A stretch of 64,000 nt of DNA from Mycolicibacterium austroafricanum. Lineage in GTDB: Bacteria > Actinomycetota > Actinomycetes > Mycobacteriales > Mycobacteriaceae. Every line of letters begins with the position of its first letter. Positions within the stretch are counted from its first letter, which is position 1. Both the position numbers and the translations under genes were made by a program. Where the stretch lies: the NCBI RefSeq assembly GCF_902705885.1, contig NZ_CACSIP010000006.1:1-64000 (forward strand). Reading direction: 5' to 3'. Below the pieces are notes generated by a model. The model did no database searches and was not told where the DNA came from. It was given only the letters and a program-made list of their open reading frames with translations. This document shows positions 47,111-57,292 of this stretch, one piece after another.

Positions 47111-48640
47111 GTGACTTCCACGGTGACGCAGCTGACGAACGAGGCAGCCCTCGTTCGGCGCGCACGTACCTACCAGGTCCGGACCTACGGCTGTCAGATG
47201 AACGTGCACGATTCCGAGCGGCTCGCCGGATTGCTCGAGGAGGCCGGATACCGGCGCGCCGACGACGGCAGTGACGCCGATGTCGTCGTGTTCAACACGT
47301 GCGCGGTCCGCGAGAACGCGGACAACAAGCTGTATGGCAACCTGAGCCACCTGGCACCCCGCAAGCAGGCCGACCCCCAGATGCAGATCGCTGTCGGCGG
47401 ATGCCTGGCGCAGAAGGACCGGGATACGGTGCTGGCCAAGGCCCCGTATGTGGACGTCGTGTTCGGCACGCACAACATCGGTTCGCTGCCCGCCCTGCTC
47501 GACCGGGCCCGGCACAACCGGGTGGCGCAGGTCGAGATCGCGGAGGCGCTTCGCGAATTCCCGTCGGCGCTTCCAGCCAGTCGCGAATCCTGTTATGCCG
47601 CATGGGTTTCGATCTCAGTGGGCTGCAACAACACCTGTACGTTCTGCATCGTCCCCGCGCTACGGGGCAAAGAAGTCGACCGCCGGCCCGATGACGTGCT
47701 CGCCGAAGTGCGGTCGCTGGTCGACCAGGGTGTGCTGGAGATCACACTGCTGGGTCAGAACGTCAACGCCTACGGTGTGTCGTTCGCCGACCCGGACCAA
47801 CCCCGCGACCGGGGCGCCTTCGCGAAGTTGCTGCGCGCCTGCGGTCGGATCGACGGACTGGAACGGGTCCGCTTCACCTCGCCGCACCCGGCTGAGTTCA
47901 CCGACGACGTCATCGACGCGATGGCCGAGACGCCGAACGTGTGCCCGACTCTGCACATGCCGCTGCAGTCGGGGTCCGACACCGTGCTGCGGGCGATGCG
48001 ACGGTCCTACCGTGCCGAGAAGTACCTGGGCATCATCGAGCGGGTCCGGGCCGCGATCCCGCACGCGGCGATCACCACCGACCTGATCGTCGGCTTCCCG
48101 GGTGAGACCGAGGCGGACTTCCAGGCGACGCTTGACGTGGTGGCCGCCGCGCGGTTTTCCAGCGCGTTCACCTTCCAGTACTCCAAGCGGCCCGGCACGC
48201 CGGCCGCGGGCCTCGACGGCCAGGTCGCCAAATCCGTGGTCTCCGAGCGTTATCAAAGGTTGATCGAGCTACAGGAACGGATCTCGCTCGAGGAGAACGC
48301 CGATCAGATCGGGCGCACCGTCGAGGTGTTGGTGGCTACCGGCGAGGGCCGCAAAGACGCCAGCACCGCCCGGATGTCGGGGCGGGCGCGCGACGGCAGG
48401 TTGGTGCACTTCGCCCCCGGCGGCGTCGACCGGATCCGCCCGGGTGACATCGTCATCACCACCGTCACCGGTGCCGCCCCACACCACCTCATCGCCGACG
48501 CCGGCGTGATCGAGTATCGCCGCACCCGAGCGGGTGACGCCCATGCCGCGGGGCAGAAGCCCCGCACCGGAACCGGGTTGGGTATGCCCGGGGTCGGTCC
48601 GCCCGCGGCGGCGGCCGCGACCACCGGATGTGCCCGATGA
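47111..48640 (+). CDS. miaB: tRNA-2-methylthio-N6-dimethylallyladenosine synthase
   Basis: A 509-aa radical-SAM methylthiotransferase acting on A37 of tRNA, after MiaA. The N-terminal UPF0004 domain carries three cluster cysteines ([27 protein letters not shown]). The radical-SAM CxxxCxxC is in [12 protein letters not shown], and a C-terminal TRAM domain lies near [16 protein letters not shown]. The Ala/Gly/Pro-rich tail (about 470-509) is longer than in E. coli. miaA lies 4 kb downstream on the same strand. Confidence 0.97.
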   Translation: MTSTVTQLTNEAALVRRARTYQVRTYGCQMNVHDSERLAGLLEEAGYRRADDGSDADVVVFNTCAVRENADNKLYGNLSHLAPRKQADPQMQIAVGGCLAQKDRDTVLAKAPYVDVVFGTHNIGSLPALLDRARHNRVAQVEIAEALREFPSALPASRESCYAAWVSISVGCNNTCTFCIVPALRGKEVDRRPDDVLAEVRSLVDQGVLEITLLGQNVNAYGVSFADPDQPRDRGAFAKLLRACGRIDGLERVRFTSPHPAEFTDDVIDAMAETPNVCPTLHMPLQSGSDTVLRAMRRSYRAEKYLGIIERVRAAIPHAAITTDLIVGFPGETEADFQATLDVVAAARFSSAFTFQYSKRPGTPAAGLDGQVAKSVVSERYQRLIELQERISLEENADQIGRTVEVLVATGEGRKDASTARMSGRARDGRLVHFAPGGVDRIRPGDIVITTVTGAAPHHLIADAGVIEYRRTRAGDAHAAGQKPRTGTGLGMPGVGPPAAAAATTGCAR

Positions 48641-49245
48641 GCGCAGAATCCCGGGGCGGGCCCGAGTTCGAGGCCTTCAAGGGTGACCTCGAAGACGCCG
48701 AGCGGCGTGTCGCACGCGAGATCGATCCCGGCGCACGGGCGTTGGCCATCGCCGTGCTGGTGTTCGTCCTGATGGTGACGATGTTGCTGCCCCACACCGG
48801 CGGCGCCAGGGGACTCGACGCGCTGATCGGGTCCGAGGCGGCCGTCAGCGACGGTGTCGCGTTACCGTCGCGGGTCTTCACCTGGTTCGTGCTGGTTTTC
48901 GGCGTCGGTTTCTCGATGCTGGCGTTGGTGGCCCGTCGCTGGGCTCTGGCATGGGTCGCGCTGGCCGGGTCGACGGTGGCGTCGTTCATGGGCCTGCTGG
49001 CGGTGTGGTCGCGCCAGACCGCACCCGAGCCGTACCCCGGCCCCGGAATCGGGCTGGTCGTGGCGTGGTTGGCGGTGATCGTGCTCACCTACAACTGGGC
49101 CCGGGTGGTGCTGACCCGCACCGCGCTGCAGTTGGCCACCGAAGAAGATCGCCGCCGGATGGCCGCAGACCGGCAGAAGCGGGGCCTGCTCGACGACTTC
49201 GGAGACGACGGACAGGCCGGGCCTCAGAGCCCGGACCGGACCTAG
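48637..49245 (+). CDS. Conserved mycobacterial membrane protein (Rv2732c-like)
   Basis: A 202-aa protein with a charged N-terminus ([20 protein letters not shown]). Four hydrophobic helices follow (about residues 35-55, 80-100, 105-122 and 138-155), then a soluble Arg/Asp-rich tail. Location after miaB matches Rv2732c, a protein required for normal growth and respiration-related traits in mycobacteria as far as I recall; the molecular function is unknown. The ATG at 48637 overlaps the miaB stop (ATGA). Confidence 0.85.
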   Translation: MSAESRGGPEFEAFKGDLEDAERRVAREIDPGARALAIAVLVFVLMVTMLLPHTGGARGLDALIGSEAAVSDGVALPSRVFTWFVLVFGVGFSMLALVARRWALAWVALAGSTVASFMGLLAVWSRQTAPEPYPGPGIGLVVAWLAVIVLTYNWARVVLTRTALQLATEEDRRRMAADRQKRGLLDDFGDDGQAGPQSPDRT

Positions 49246-50621
49246 CGCTTCTTGGTCAGCGCCTCAGCTGCCGCATCGGCCCACTGGCGCCACTGCTCGG
49301 CGCTGGCCCTCGCCTGCTCGGCATCCTTGCTGCGACCGGCGGCCGCGGCCTTCTCCGCCTGGCGTTCGAACTGCTCGGCTCGCACCCGGAACTGGTCGGC
49401 CCTGGCCTGCGCCTCCGGGTCCACCCCGCCACTGGGGGTGTCGCGGATCTTCTTCTCGATCGCGCGCAGCCGCCGCTCGAGGTCTGCGCTGCGTTCCCGC
49501 GGCACCTTGCCGATGGCGTCCCACTTGTCGCCGATGGCACGCAGCGCCGCCCGCGCCGCGTCCGGGTCGGAGCTGTCGAGCTTCTCTGCCTCGGCCAGCA
49601 ACGCCTCCTTGGCCTCGGCGTTGGCGCGGAACTCGGCGTCACGCTCGGCATTGGCCGCATTGCGGGCGGAGAAGAATTTGTCCTGGGCGGATTTGAACCT
49701 GTGCCACAACGCGTCGTCGACATCCTTGGCGGCGCGACCCGCCGCTTTCCACTCGGTCAGCAGCTCGCGGAACGTCGCCGAGGTGGCGCCCCAATCGGTG
49801 GAGTCACACAACTCTTCCGCGCGCACACACAGTGACTCCTTGGCCTGCTTGGCGCCGACGCGCTCCCGGTCGAGTTCGGCGAAGTGCGAACCACGGCGGC
49901 GGTTGAACGTCTCGCGGGCCGCCGAGTAGCGCTTCCACAACGCGTCGTCGGTCTTGCGGTCCAGGCCGGTGATGGTCTTCCACTCGTCGAGGATCGCCCG
50001 CAGTCGGTCGCCGGTGGCCTTCCACTGCACCGAGTTGGCGGCCAGCTCTTCTGCCTCGGCGGCGAGCGCCTCCTTACGGGCCGTCTGCTCGGCGCGGGCC
50101 TGTTCGCGTTTGGCCTTCTCCTCGGCGGTGGCGGTCTCGGCATGCTCGACGATCGCCCGCAGCCGGCCGGCCAGCGAATCGACGTCTCCCAGCACGTGGG
50201 CCTCCGGCAGGCTCTCGGCGAGGGCGGACGCGGCAGAGCGAATCTTGCGGGCATCACCGGATCCCGACGCCAGCCGCTGCTCGAGCAGCATCACCTCGGT
50301 GTGCAGGTCGTCGAAGCGGCGGCCGAAATGTTCGTAGGCGGCTTCGGTGTCACCGGCCTGCCAGGACCCGATCTGACGCTCTCCGGAGGCGGTGATCAGC
50401 CACACCGTGCCGTCGGGGTCGACCCGTCCGAAGCGGTGGGGATCGCTGGCCGGGATGGGGCTGACGGTCGGGGCTTTGGCCGGGGCGACGGGGCCCGGCC
50501 CCGGTCGGACCGCACCGGGCCGCGGACCCATCGAGCCTGGTCCCGGTCGGGCAGGCCCCGGCTTCGGCTTCGGGGCGTCGTGGTCGAACTCCTGGGAACC
50601 GCCCGGCTCGGTGATCGTCAT
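49242..50621 (-). CDS. DUF349 repeat protein (Rv2731-like)
   Basis: A 459-aa soluble protein. The Pro/Gly-rich N-terminus ([20 protein letters not shown]) is disordered. About residues 105-440 are long charged helices with repeated DUF349 units: [40 protein letters not shown] and [20 protein letters not shown]. The shared pattern is W-K-A/D-I-G. Function unknown. The ATG follows GAGGTAACGGAT; in-frame sequence further upstream is a shadow. Its 3' end overlaps the preceding membrane-protein gene by 4 nt on the other strand. Confidence 0.88.
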   Translation of the reverse strand: MTITEPGGSQEFDHDAPKPKPGPARPGPGSMGPRPGAVRPGPGPVAPAKAPTVSPIPASDPHRFGRVDPDGTVWLITASGERQIGSWQAGDTEAAYEHFGRRFDDLHTEVMLLEQRLASGSGDARKIRSAASALAESLPEAHVLGDVDSLAGRLRAIVEHAETATAEEKAKREQARAEQTARKEALAAEAEELAANSVQWKATGDRLRAILDEWKTITGLDRKTDDALWKRYSAARETFNRRRGSHFAELDRERVGAKQAKESLCVRAEELCDSTDWGATSATFRELLTEWKAAGRAAKDVDDALWHRFKSAQDKFFSARNAANAERDAEFRANAEAKEALLAEAEKLDSSDPDAARAALRAIGDKWDAIGKVPRERSADLERRLRAIEKKIRDTPSGGVDPEAQARADQFRVRAEQFERQAEKAAAAGRSKDAEQARASAEQWRQWADAAAEALTKKR

Positions 50622-50817
50622 ATCCGTTACCTCATGCCCTCCGCGCGGACACCCGCGCACCTGCCGCGCTAAGCGGCGCCTACCAGCTGACTCATCGTCG
50701 AAAGCCCCCGACGATGTCGAACGCCCTCGAAGCCATTCAAACAGGTCGGCTGGCGCTGCGCCCACGGCTTGGCGTCCCCGGTCTTTAGGCTCGGTGCGAA
50801 AACCCGGGAGGTGGTCG

Positions 50818-51693
50818 ATGGCACGGGCGGATATCGCCGCGCTGCTCGCCCTCGCCGCTGCCTTCTTCATCGCGGTCGGCGATGTCATCCACCAGCGCTC
50901 GGCGCACGAGGTGACCGATCAGCCCGTCGGCCACCTCACGCTGTTCCTGACCCTGCTACGGGACCGCCGCTGGTGGTTGGGCAGTGGCGTCGCCGGCGCC
51001 GGGTTCGCGCTGCAGGCCGCGGCGCTGGGGTTGGGATCGGTGCTGCTGGTGCAGGCCGTGCTGGTGACCGCGCTGCTGTTCGCGTTGCCGATCAGCGCCC
51101 GGCAGTCTCAACGGCGGGTCACCCGGTGGCAATGGGTGTGGGCGGTGCTGCTCGCCGGGTCGGTGATCGTCATCGTGACCGTCGGCAACCCCACCGCCGG
51201 CGACTCGCGCGCCTCTCTGGAGACCTGGATCGGGGTGCTCGCCGTCTTGGGGCCGGCTCTGGCGTTGTGCCTGCTGGGCGCCAGACTGTGGTCCGGACCG
51301 GCCAGCGCGGTGCTGCTCGCCGTCGTGTCCGGCGCGTTGTGGGGGCTGTTCGCGGTGCTGACCAAGTCCGTGGTGGATCGCCTCGACGTGACCAGCTGGG
51401 CCGGCCTCGAGCAGCTGTTGGTCACCCCCGAGCTGTACGCGTGGGCCGTGGTCGCGGTGACGGGCACCGCCATGCAGCAGGCGTCGTTCCGTGCCGGGGC
51501 GCTGACCGCGTCGCTGCCGACGATGACGGTCACCGAGCCGATCGTGGCGTGCGTGCTCGGCGTCGTGGTGCTCGGCGAAACGCTGCGGCCGGGGGACGCG
51601 GGATGGTTCACGCTGGTCGTCGCGGTGGCGGTGATGGTGGCGGCCACAGCCGCGCTGGCCCGTGGCGAAGCCGCCACCCGAGAGCCCGTCTGA
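50818..51693 (+). CDS. DMT-family transporter (EamA-like)
   Basis: A 291-aa integral membrane protein with about ten hydrophobic helices. It begins [20 protein letters not shown]; the conserved DVIHQRSAH after the first helix and [20 protein letters not shown] resemble actinobacterial DMT exporters. A repeat of the five-helix unit is plausible. A GGGAGG site is 8 nt before the ATG, and TAGGCT at 50786-50791 is a possible -10. The substrate is unknown. Confidence 0.85.
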   Translation: MARADIAALLALAAAFFIAVGDVIHQRSAHEVTDQPVGHLTLFLTLLRDRRWWLGSGVAGAGFALQAAALGLGSVLLVQAVLVTALLFALPISARQSQRRVTRWQWVWAVLLAGSVIVIVTVGNPTAGDSRASLETWIGVLAVLGPALALCLLGARLWSGPASAVLLAVVSGALWGLFAVLTKSVVDRLDVTSWAGLEQLLVTPELYAWAVVAVTGTAMQQASFRAGALTASLPTMTVTEPIVACVLGVVVLGETLRPGDAGWFTLVVAVAVMVAATAALARGEAATREPV

Positions 51694-51762
51694 CCGGGTG
51701 GCTGTCAGAAGACGATCAAGCGGCGAGGGACGAGTCCGCGTTGAGGAGTCTGACCGGGTGGC

Positions 51763-51768
51763 TAGGTT
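51763..51768 (+). promoter_or_regulatory. -10 element of the 51776 gene
   Basis: TAGGTT lies 7 nt before the GTG at 51776, suggesting a leaderless transcript that also covers miaA. Confidence 0.5.
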
Positions 51769-51775
51769 TGGTGGC

Positions 51776-52471
51776 GTGCTCAGCGCTATCGCGATCGTGC
51801 CGTCGGCGCCGGTGATGGTCCCGCAACTCGCCGCGGCGGCTGCCGCCGAGACCGCGGACCTGCGTGCCGCCGCGTTGTCGGCGGCGGCGGCACTGCCCCC
51901 GCGGTGGGTCGGAATCGGCACCGCATCCCGCGACAGCGTCGCCGGGCCCGAGTCGATCGGGACCTTCGCCGGCTACGGCGTCGACGTCCGGGTGGGACTG
52001 TCGCCGGAGGCGGTGGCCCTTGGTGGCGGTCCCGCGCAACTGCCGCTGTGCGCACTGATCGCCGGCTGGCTGCGCGGACTGGCTCAGCCGGCGGCCACCG
52101 CGCAGATGCGTGCCTTCCACGGTGGACACGATCTCGCCACCGCGCTGGACATCGGCCGGCGGCTGCGCGCCGAGATCGACGGCACCGACGATCCGATCGG
52201 GGTGCTCGTGGTGGCCGACGGCGCCAACACCCTCAGCCCGCCGGCCCCGGGCGGCTACCAACCGGAGTCGATACCGGTGCAGGCCGCCCTCGACGACGCC
52301 CTGGCCGAGGGTGACGGGAACGCGCTGACCCGACTGCCGGAGGGGATCGTCGGCCGAATCGCGTATCAGGTACTGGCAGGGCTGACCGAGCCGGCGCCCG
52401 CATCGGCCAAAGAGCTCTACCGTGGGGCGCCCTACGGTGTCGGCTACTTCGTCGGCCTCTGGTACCCGTGA
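51776..52471 (+). CDS. LigB-like class III extradiol dioxygenase-fold protein (Rv2728c-like)
   Basis: A 231-aa alanine-rich protein. [20 protein letters not shown] near the start and the middle [20 protein letters not shown] resemble the catalytic-subunit B fold of extradiol dioxygenases (LigB/Memo). The usual His/Glu iron ligands of true dioxygenases are not all apparent, so catalysis is uncertain. The C-terminus [15 protein letters not shown] is well conserved in mycobacterial homologues next to miaA. It overlaps miaA by 4 nt (GTGA). Confidence 0.75.
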   Translation: MLSAIAIVPSAPVMVPQLAAAAAAETADLRAAALSAAAALPPRWVGIGTASRDSVAGPESIGTFAGYGVDVRVGLSPEAVALGGGPAQLPLCALIAGWLRGLAQPAATAQMRAFHGGHDLATALDIGRRLRAEIDGTDDPIGVLVVADGANTLSPPAPGGYQPESIPVQAALDDALAEGDGNALTRLPEGIVGRIAYQVLAGLTEPAPASAKELYRGAPYGVGYFVGLWYP

Positions 52472-53394
52472 GCCCCCCGCGCCCATTGGCGATCGTGGGC
52501 CCAACCGGTACCGGCAAGTCAGACCTGGCGCTCGCCCTCGCCGAGGCACTAGGCGCCGAGATCGCCGCCGAGGTGGTGAACGCCGACGCGATGCAGTTGT
52601 ACCGCGGGATGGACATCGGCACCGCGAAGCTGCCGGTCGACCAACGGCGGGGCGTTCCGCACCACCAACTCGACGTGCTGGACGTCACCGAGACCGCGAC
52701 CGTCGCCCGCTATCAGCAGGCTGCGGCCGCCGACGTCGAGGCGATCGCCGCGCGCGGCGCCGTGCCGATCGTGGTCGGCGGGTCGATGCTCTACATCCAG
52801 TCCCTGCTGGACGAGTGGACGTTTCCGGCCACCGATCCGCAGGTGCGGGCCCGCTGGGAGCGGCGCCTCGCCGAGGTGGGGGTGGCCCAGCTGCATCGCG
52901 AACTGGCCGGAGTGGACGCCGCAGCGGCCGCCGCGATCCTTCCCACCGACGGCCGTCGCATCGTGCGGGCGTTGGAGGTCGTCGAGCTCACCGGCGAACC
53001 GTTTGCAGCATCGGCGCCCCGGATCGGCACCCCCCGGTGGGACACCGTGATCATCGGGCTGGACCGGGCCACCGACGTTCTCGATCAACGCCTGGCGCGC
53101 CGGACCGACAAGATGTTCGCCGACGGCCTGGTCGACGAGGTCACCTCGCTGCTCGGCCGGGGTCTGCGCGACGGTGTCACCGCTTCCCGGGCCCTCGGCT
53201 ACGCACAGGTCATCGCGGACCTCGATGCGGGCGGTGACGGCAGTGCGGCACGGGAGCCGACGTTTGTCGGCACCCGCCGCTACGTGCGCAGGCAACGGTC
53301 CTGGTTCCGCCGCGACCCCCGCATCACCTGGCTCGACGGCGCCGCCCCCGGAAACCTCGACCGGGCGCTGAGGCGATGGCGCGACGTATCCTGA
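52468..53394 (+). CDS. miaA: tRNA dimethylallyltransferase
   Basis: A 308-aa enzyme that prenylates A37 of tRNAs reading UNN codons, the substrate later thiolated by MiaB. The P-loop is [20 protein letters not shown], followed by [19 protein letters not shown] (base recognition), [11 protein letters not shown] and [15 protein letters not shown]. The C-terminal [15 protein letters not shown] is the usual tRNA-binding stretch. The GTG start overlaps the preceding gene. miaA-dapF-hflX follows the order in M. tuberculosis. Confidence 0.97.
   Translation: MSPPRPLAIVGPTGTGKSDLALALAEALGAEIAAEVVNADAMQLYRGMDIGTAKLPVDQRRGVPHHQLDVLDVTETATVARYQQAAAADVEAIAARGAVPIVVGGSMLYIQSLLDEWTFPATDPQVRARWERRLAEVGVAQLHRELAGVDAAAAAAILPTDGRRIVRALEVVELTGEPFAASAPRIGTPRWDTVIIGLDRATDVLDQRLARRTDKMFADGLVDEVTSLLGRGLRDGVTASRALGYAQVIADLDAGGDGSAAREPTFVGTRRYVRRQRSWFRRDPRITWLDGAAPGNLDRALRRWRDVS
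53387..53392 (+). promoter_or_regulatory. -10 element of leaderless dapF transcript
   Basis: TATCCT at the end of miaA lies 6 nt before the dapF GTG. Confidence 0.5.
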
Positions 53395-53398
53395 GCTG

Positions 53399-54265
53399 GT
53401 GAAGTTCGCCAAGGGGCACGGCACGGAGAACGACTTCGTGCTGATACCCGACCTCGCGGCCGCGATCGAGTTGACCCCGGCCGCGGTCGCTGCGCTCTGC
53501 GACCGCAGACGCGGGCTCGGCGCCGACGGGGTGTTGCGGGTCACCGTCGCCGGTGCCGCACGCGAGGCGGGCGTGCTCGCCGAGCTGCCCGAGGGCGTGG
53601 CGGCCGAGGACTGGTTCATGGACTACCGCAACGCCGACGGGTCGGTCGCGCAGATGTGCGGCAACGGTGTGCGGGTGTTCGCGCACTACCTGCGGGCCGA
53701 AGGGCTGGAGTCCCGATGTGAGTTCGTCGTCGGCTCGCGGGCCGGTCCCCGTCCGGTCGAGCTGCACTCCGCAGATGCGTTGCGGGCCGACGTCACCGTC
53801 GACATGGGCAAGGCCACCGAGGTCGGCACCGGCTCGGCAGTTGTCGGCGGTCGGCGCTTCCACGGTTTGGCCGTCGACGTCGGCAATCCCCACCTCGCCT
53901 GTGTCGATGCCTCGTTGACCGCCGCCGAGCTGGTCGCGCTGGACGTCGCCGCCCCCGTCACCTTCGACGCCTCGCAGTTCCCGGAGGGGGTCAATGTCGA
54001 GGTGCTGACCGCCCCGGCCGACGGCGCCGTGACCATGCGGGTACACGAACGAGGAGTGGGAGAAACGCGGTCCTGTGGGACCGGGACCGTCGCCGCGGCG
54101 TACGCCGCGCTGCATCACCAGGGCCAGCAGACCGGCACCCTGCGGATACGCGTTCCCGGAGGCGAGGTCGCGGTGACCGTCACCGACGGCGCCAGCTACC
54201 TGCGGGGTCCGTCGGTCCTGGTCGCCGCCGGTGACCTGTCCGACGCATGGTGGCGGGCGCAGTAA
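53399..54265 (+). CDS. dapF: Diaminopimelate epimerase
   Basis: A 288-aa enzyme that converts LL- to meso-diaminopimelate without cofactor, the form used in mycobacterial peptidoglycan and for lysine. The two catalytic cysteines are in [14 protein letters not shown] and in [28 protein letters not shown] at the start is the family N-terminus. The GTG start is set by the -10 just upstream. It follows miaA by 4 nt. Confidence 0.97.
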   Translation: MKFAKGHGTENDFVLIPDLAAAIELTPAAVAALCDRRRGLGADGVLRVTVAGAAREAGVLAELPEGVAAEDWFMDYRNADGSVAQMCGNGVRVFAHYLRAEGLESRCEFVVGSRAGPRPVELHSADALRADVTVDMGKATEVGTGSAVVGGRRFHGLAVDVGNPHLACVDASLTAAELVALDVAAPVTFDASQFPEGVNVEVLTAPADGAVTMRVHERGVGETRSCGTGTVAAAYAALHHQGQQTGTLRIRVPGGEVAVTVTDGASYLRGPSVLVAAGDLSDAWWRAQ

Positions 54266-54286
54266 ATCAGATGCACGAACACACCC

Positions 54287-55738
54287 ATGAGGGGCAACAT
54301 CTCCGAATACATGACTGAACCCAAGATCCCAAGCTCCGGCGAACTCGCCCTGGAAGACCGGGTGGCCCTGCGCAGGGTCGCCGGACTGTCCACCGAGCTC
54401 GCCGACGTCTCCGAGGTCGAGTACCGCCAGCTGCGACTGGAGCGCGTCGTGCTGGTCGGGGTGTGGACCGATGGCACCGCCGCCGACGCCGACGCCAGCC
54501 TGGCGGAGCTGGCCGCACTGGCCGAGACGGCGGGTTCCGAGGTGCTCGAAGGTCTCATCCAGCGTCGCGACAAGCCGGACCCGTCGACCTACATCGGGTC
54601 CGGCAAGGCCGCCGAGCTGCGTGAGGTGGTGCTGGCCACCGGCGCCGACACCGTCATCTGCGACGGTGAGCTCAGTCCGGCGCAGTTGAATGCACTGGAG
54701 AAGGCGGTGAAGGTCAAGGTCATCGACCGCACCGCGCTGATCCTGGACATTTTCGCCCAGCACGCGACCAGCCGCGAAGGCAAGGCGCAGGTCGCTTACG
54801 CGCAGATGGAGTACATGCTCCCGCGGCTGCGCGGCTGGGGTGAGTCGATGTCCCGGCAGGGCGGCGGCGCAGGCGGCAGCGGGGGTGGCGTGGGGACCCG
54901 CGGACCTGGTGAGACGAAGATCGAAACCGACCGCCGCCGGATCCGTGAGCGAATGGCCAAGCTGCGGAGGGAAATCCGCGAAATGAAGCAGGTTCGCGAC
55001 ACGCAGCGCAGCCGTCGGCTCGGCAGTGACAAGCCCTCGGTGGCCATCGTCGGATACACCAACGCCGGGAAGTCCAGTGTGCTCAACGCGTTGACCGGCG
55101 CCGGGGTGCTGGTCGAGAACGCGTTGTTCGCCACCCTCGAGCCGACCACTCGCCGTGGCGAATTCGCTGACGGGCGGGAGATCGTGCTCACCGACACCGT
55201 GGGGTTCGTCCGGCATCTGCCCACCCAGCTCGTCGAGGCGTTCCGGTCGACCCTCGAGGAGGTGATCGACGCGGATCTGCTCGTGCACGTCGTGGATGGC
55301 TCGGACGTCAATCCGCTCGCGCAGATCAATGCGGTGCGGCAGGTGGTCAGAGAGGTGATCGCCGGAGCGGCTCCGGCGGCGACATCAGACCAGGTTCGTG
55401 ACGGTCAGATGGCTCCAGAATTGTTGGTGGTCAACAAGATCGATGCAGCCGGCGATTTGGCACTGGCGAAGCTGCGGCGGGCACTGCCCGAGGCGGTGTT
55501 CGTCTCCGCTCGCACGGGTGAGGGATTGGACCGGCTGCGGACCCGGATGGCGGAGATGGTGGCGCCGCGCGACGTAGTGATTGATGTCACAATCCCTTAC
55601 AGCCGAGGAGATCTCGTCAACCGGGTGCACGCCGACGGACGCGTCGATGCCATGGAGCACACTGCTTCTGGCACCAGGATCAAGGGGCGGGTGCCGATCG
55701 CGCTGGCGGCCGGCCTCGGTGAGTTCGCGACGTTCTGA
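54287..55738 (+). CDS. hflX: Ribosome-associated GTPase HflX
   Basis: A 483-aa GTPase that splits stalled ribosomes and, in mycobacteria, is linked to macrolide tolerance and hypoxic ribosome control. The N-terminal ATP-binding HflX domain spans about residues 30-200. A glycine-rich linker (GGGAGGSGGGVGTRGPGE) precedes the G domain, with G1 GYTNAGKSSVLNAL, G3 DTVGFVRHLP and G4 VNKID. Start uncertain: ATG 54287 or ATG 54311, neither with a strong ribosome-binding site. Confidence 0.95.
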   Translation: MRGNISEYMTEPKIPSSGELALEDRVALRRVAGLSTELADVSEVEYRQLRLERVVLVGVWTDGTAADADASLAELAALAETAGSEVLEGLIQRRDKPDPSTYIGSGKAAELREVVLATGADTVICDGELSPAQLNALEKAVKVKVIDRTALILDIFAQHATSREGKAQVAYAQMEYMLPRLRGWGESMSRQGGGAGGSGGGVGTRGPGETKIETDRRRIRERMAKLRREIREMKQVRDTQRSRRLGSDKPSVAIVGYTNAGKSSVLNALTGAGVLVENALFATLEPTTRRGEFADGREIVLTDTVGFVRHLPTQLVEAFRSTLEEVIDADLLVHVVDGSDVNPLAQINAVRQVVREVIAGAAPAATSDQVRDGQMAPELLVVNKIDAAGDLALAKLRRALPEAVFVSARTGEGLDRLRTRMAEMVAPRDVVIDVTIPYSRGDLVNRVHADGRVDAMEHTASGTRIKGRVPIALAAGLGEFATF

Positions 55739-55960
55739 CCGCCACAGATGCGGGTGTGGTTGGTGGTGCGGTAGGCTCATCGTGAACGTCGGCTGCGGAC
55801 AGCTCATCACATCTCGTCGAGCACACCGCCCACTCCCGGAAACGCTGACGACCGACTACCCACTACGGCGAAACCGCCACTGTGTGCGCACTTCCGCTGG
55901 ACGGTTCCCGTCGCGGTTGCCCGGGCACACGCTGCCCGAACAGGCCGGAAAGGCACACAC
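55739..55960 (+). promoter_or_regulatory. Promoter and long leader of the DEAD-box helicase gene
   Basis: TAGGCT (55772-55777) is a plausible -10, so the mRNA would begin near 55784 and carry a leader of about 177 nt. No open frame with a good start is visible in it. GGAAAGG lies 9 nt before the helicase ATG. Leaders of this length on RNA-helicase genes often fold and are autoregulated; no specific riboswitch was recognised. Confidence 0.4.
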
Positions 55961-57292
55961 ATGACCCCCCAATCCTTCGCTGATCTCGGCGTGCCCGCAT
56001 CGCTGGTACAGGCACTCACCGAGCGCGGCATCACCGAACCGTTCCCGATTCAGTCCGCCACCCTGCCCGATGCGCTCGCTGGACGCGACGTGCTCGGCCG
56101 CGGGAAGACGGGCAGCGGCAAGACACTCGCGTTCTCGCTGCCGCTGGTGGCGACCCTCAACGGGCGCCGCAGTCGACCCTCACACCCGACGGGGCTGATC
56201 CTGGCCCCCACGCGTGAACTCGCCACCCAGATCACCGCTGTGCTGCAGCCGTTGGCCTCGGCCTCCGGCCTGCGCGTCACCACGATCTTCGGTGGTGTGT
56301 CGCAGAGCAAGCAGGTCAGTGCGCTGCGCTCCGGCGTCGACATCGTGGTGGCATGTCCCGGCCGCCTCGAGGATCTGATGCGGCAGAAGTTGGTCCGTCT
56401 CGACGACGTCCGCACCACCGTTCTCGACGAGGCTGATCACATGGCCGACCTCGGTTTCCTTCCCGGAGTCACCCGCATCTTGGCGGCGACTCCCGCCGGT
56501 GGCCAGCGGCTGCTGTTCTCCGCGACGCTGGACAACGGCGTCGACAAGCTGGTGAAACGATTCCTGAGCAACCCGGTGATGCACTCGGTCGACGAGGCCG
56601 ACGAAGTGCCCGCCGTGATGACCCACCACGTGTTCCACGTCGGTGGAGCCCAGCAGAAGAAGGATCTCGTGCACCGGCTGGCCTCCGGGACCGGACGCCG
56701 AATCCTGTTCATGCGCACCAAGCATCAGGCCCGCAAGCTGGCCAAGCAGCTCACCGAATCGGGGGTTCCCTCGGTAGATCTGCACGGCAATCTCTCGCAA
56801 CCTGCGCGTGACCGCAACCTGGCGGCCTTCACCACCGGCAGTGCCCGTGTGTTGGTCGCCACCGACATCGCCGCCCGCGGTGTCCACGTCGACGGGGTCG
56901 AACTCGTCGTGCACGTCGACCCCCCGATGGAACACAAGGCCTACCTGCACCGTTCCGGGCGCACCGCGCGGGCGGGCAGCGACGGAGACGTCGTCACCGT
57001 CGTCCTGCCCGAGCAGCGCAGGGACACCCAGCAGCTGCTGCGTCGCGCGGGTATCACCGTGCGGCCGCAGGAAGTCACGGCCGACTCGGAGCCGGTGCAC
57101 GCACTCGTCGGTGAGATCGCACCGTTGCGCGCGGCGCCGAAGGTCGTCGCGCCGGCAGCCAGAGCCGCCGGATCGAAGCCCGAACGCGGTCCCGACCACC
57201 GCCGCGGTGTGCCCGCCCGGGGCGCGCATGGCAACCGGCGGCGCGGTACCCGCGGCGCCGGTGCGCGGGGGCGTACTCAGACGACGTTCTGA
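55961..57292 (+). CDS. rhlE: DEAD-box RNA helicase (RhlE-type)
   Basis: A 443-aa ATP-dependent RNA helicase. Q motif and GITEPFPIQSATLP, motif I GKTGSGKT, Ia PTRELATQ, motif II DEAD in VLDEADHMADLGF, motif III SAT, motif V ATDIAARGVHVDG and motif VI HRSGRTARAG are all present. The C-terminus (about 390-443) is basic and Arg/Gly-rich, suited to RNA binding. It probably unwinds structured RNA during degradation or ribosome assembly. Its 3' end overlaps that of the BisC-type gene on the other strand by 16 nt. Confidence 0.95.
   Translation: MTPQSFADLGVPASLVQALTERGITEPFPIQSATLPDALAGRDVLGRGKTGSGKTLAFSLPLVATLNGRRSRPSHPTGLILAPTRELATQITAVLQPLASASGLRVTTIFGGVSQSKQVSALRSGVDIVVACPGRLEDLMRQKLVRLDDVRTTVLDEADHMADLGFLPGVTRILAATPAGGQRLLFSATLDNGVDKLVKRFLSNPVMHSVDEADEVPAVMTHHVFHVGGAQQKKDLVHRLASGTGRRILFMRTKHQARKLAKQLTESGVPSVDLHGNLSQPARDRNLAAFTTGSARVLVATDIAARGVHVDGVELVVHVDPPMEHKAYLHRSGRTARAGSDGDVVTVVLPEQRRDTQQLLRRAGITVRPQEVTADSEPVHALVGEIAPLRAAPKVVAPAARAAGSKPERGPDHRRGVPARGAHGNRRRGTRGAGARGRTQTTF

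Noticed and set aside
45357..47165. 602-aa frame joining gluB to sequence antisense or out of frame to gluA
   Set aside because: The part upstream of MVAMSQ is the wrong frame of gluA; the signal peptide of gluB marks the true start.
51689..51763. Repeated TCTGACCGGGTGGCT near 51.69 and 51.75 kb
   Set aside because: Only two copies, of which one spans the end of the DMT transporter gene. It looks like a small local duplication, with no sign of a mobile element.
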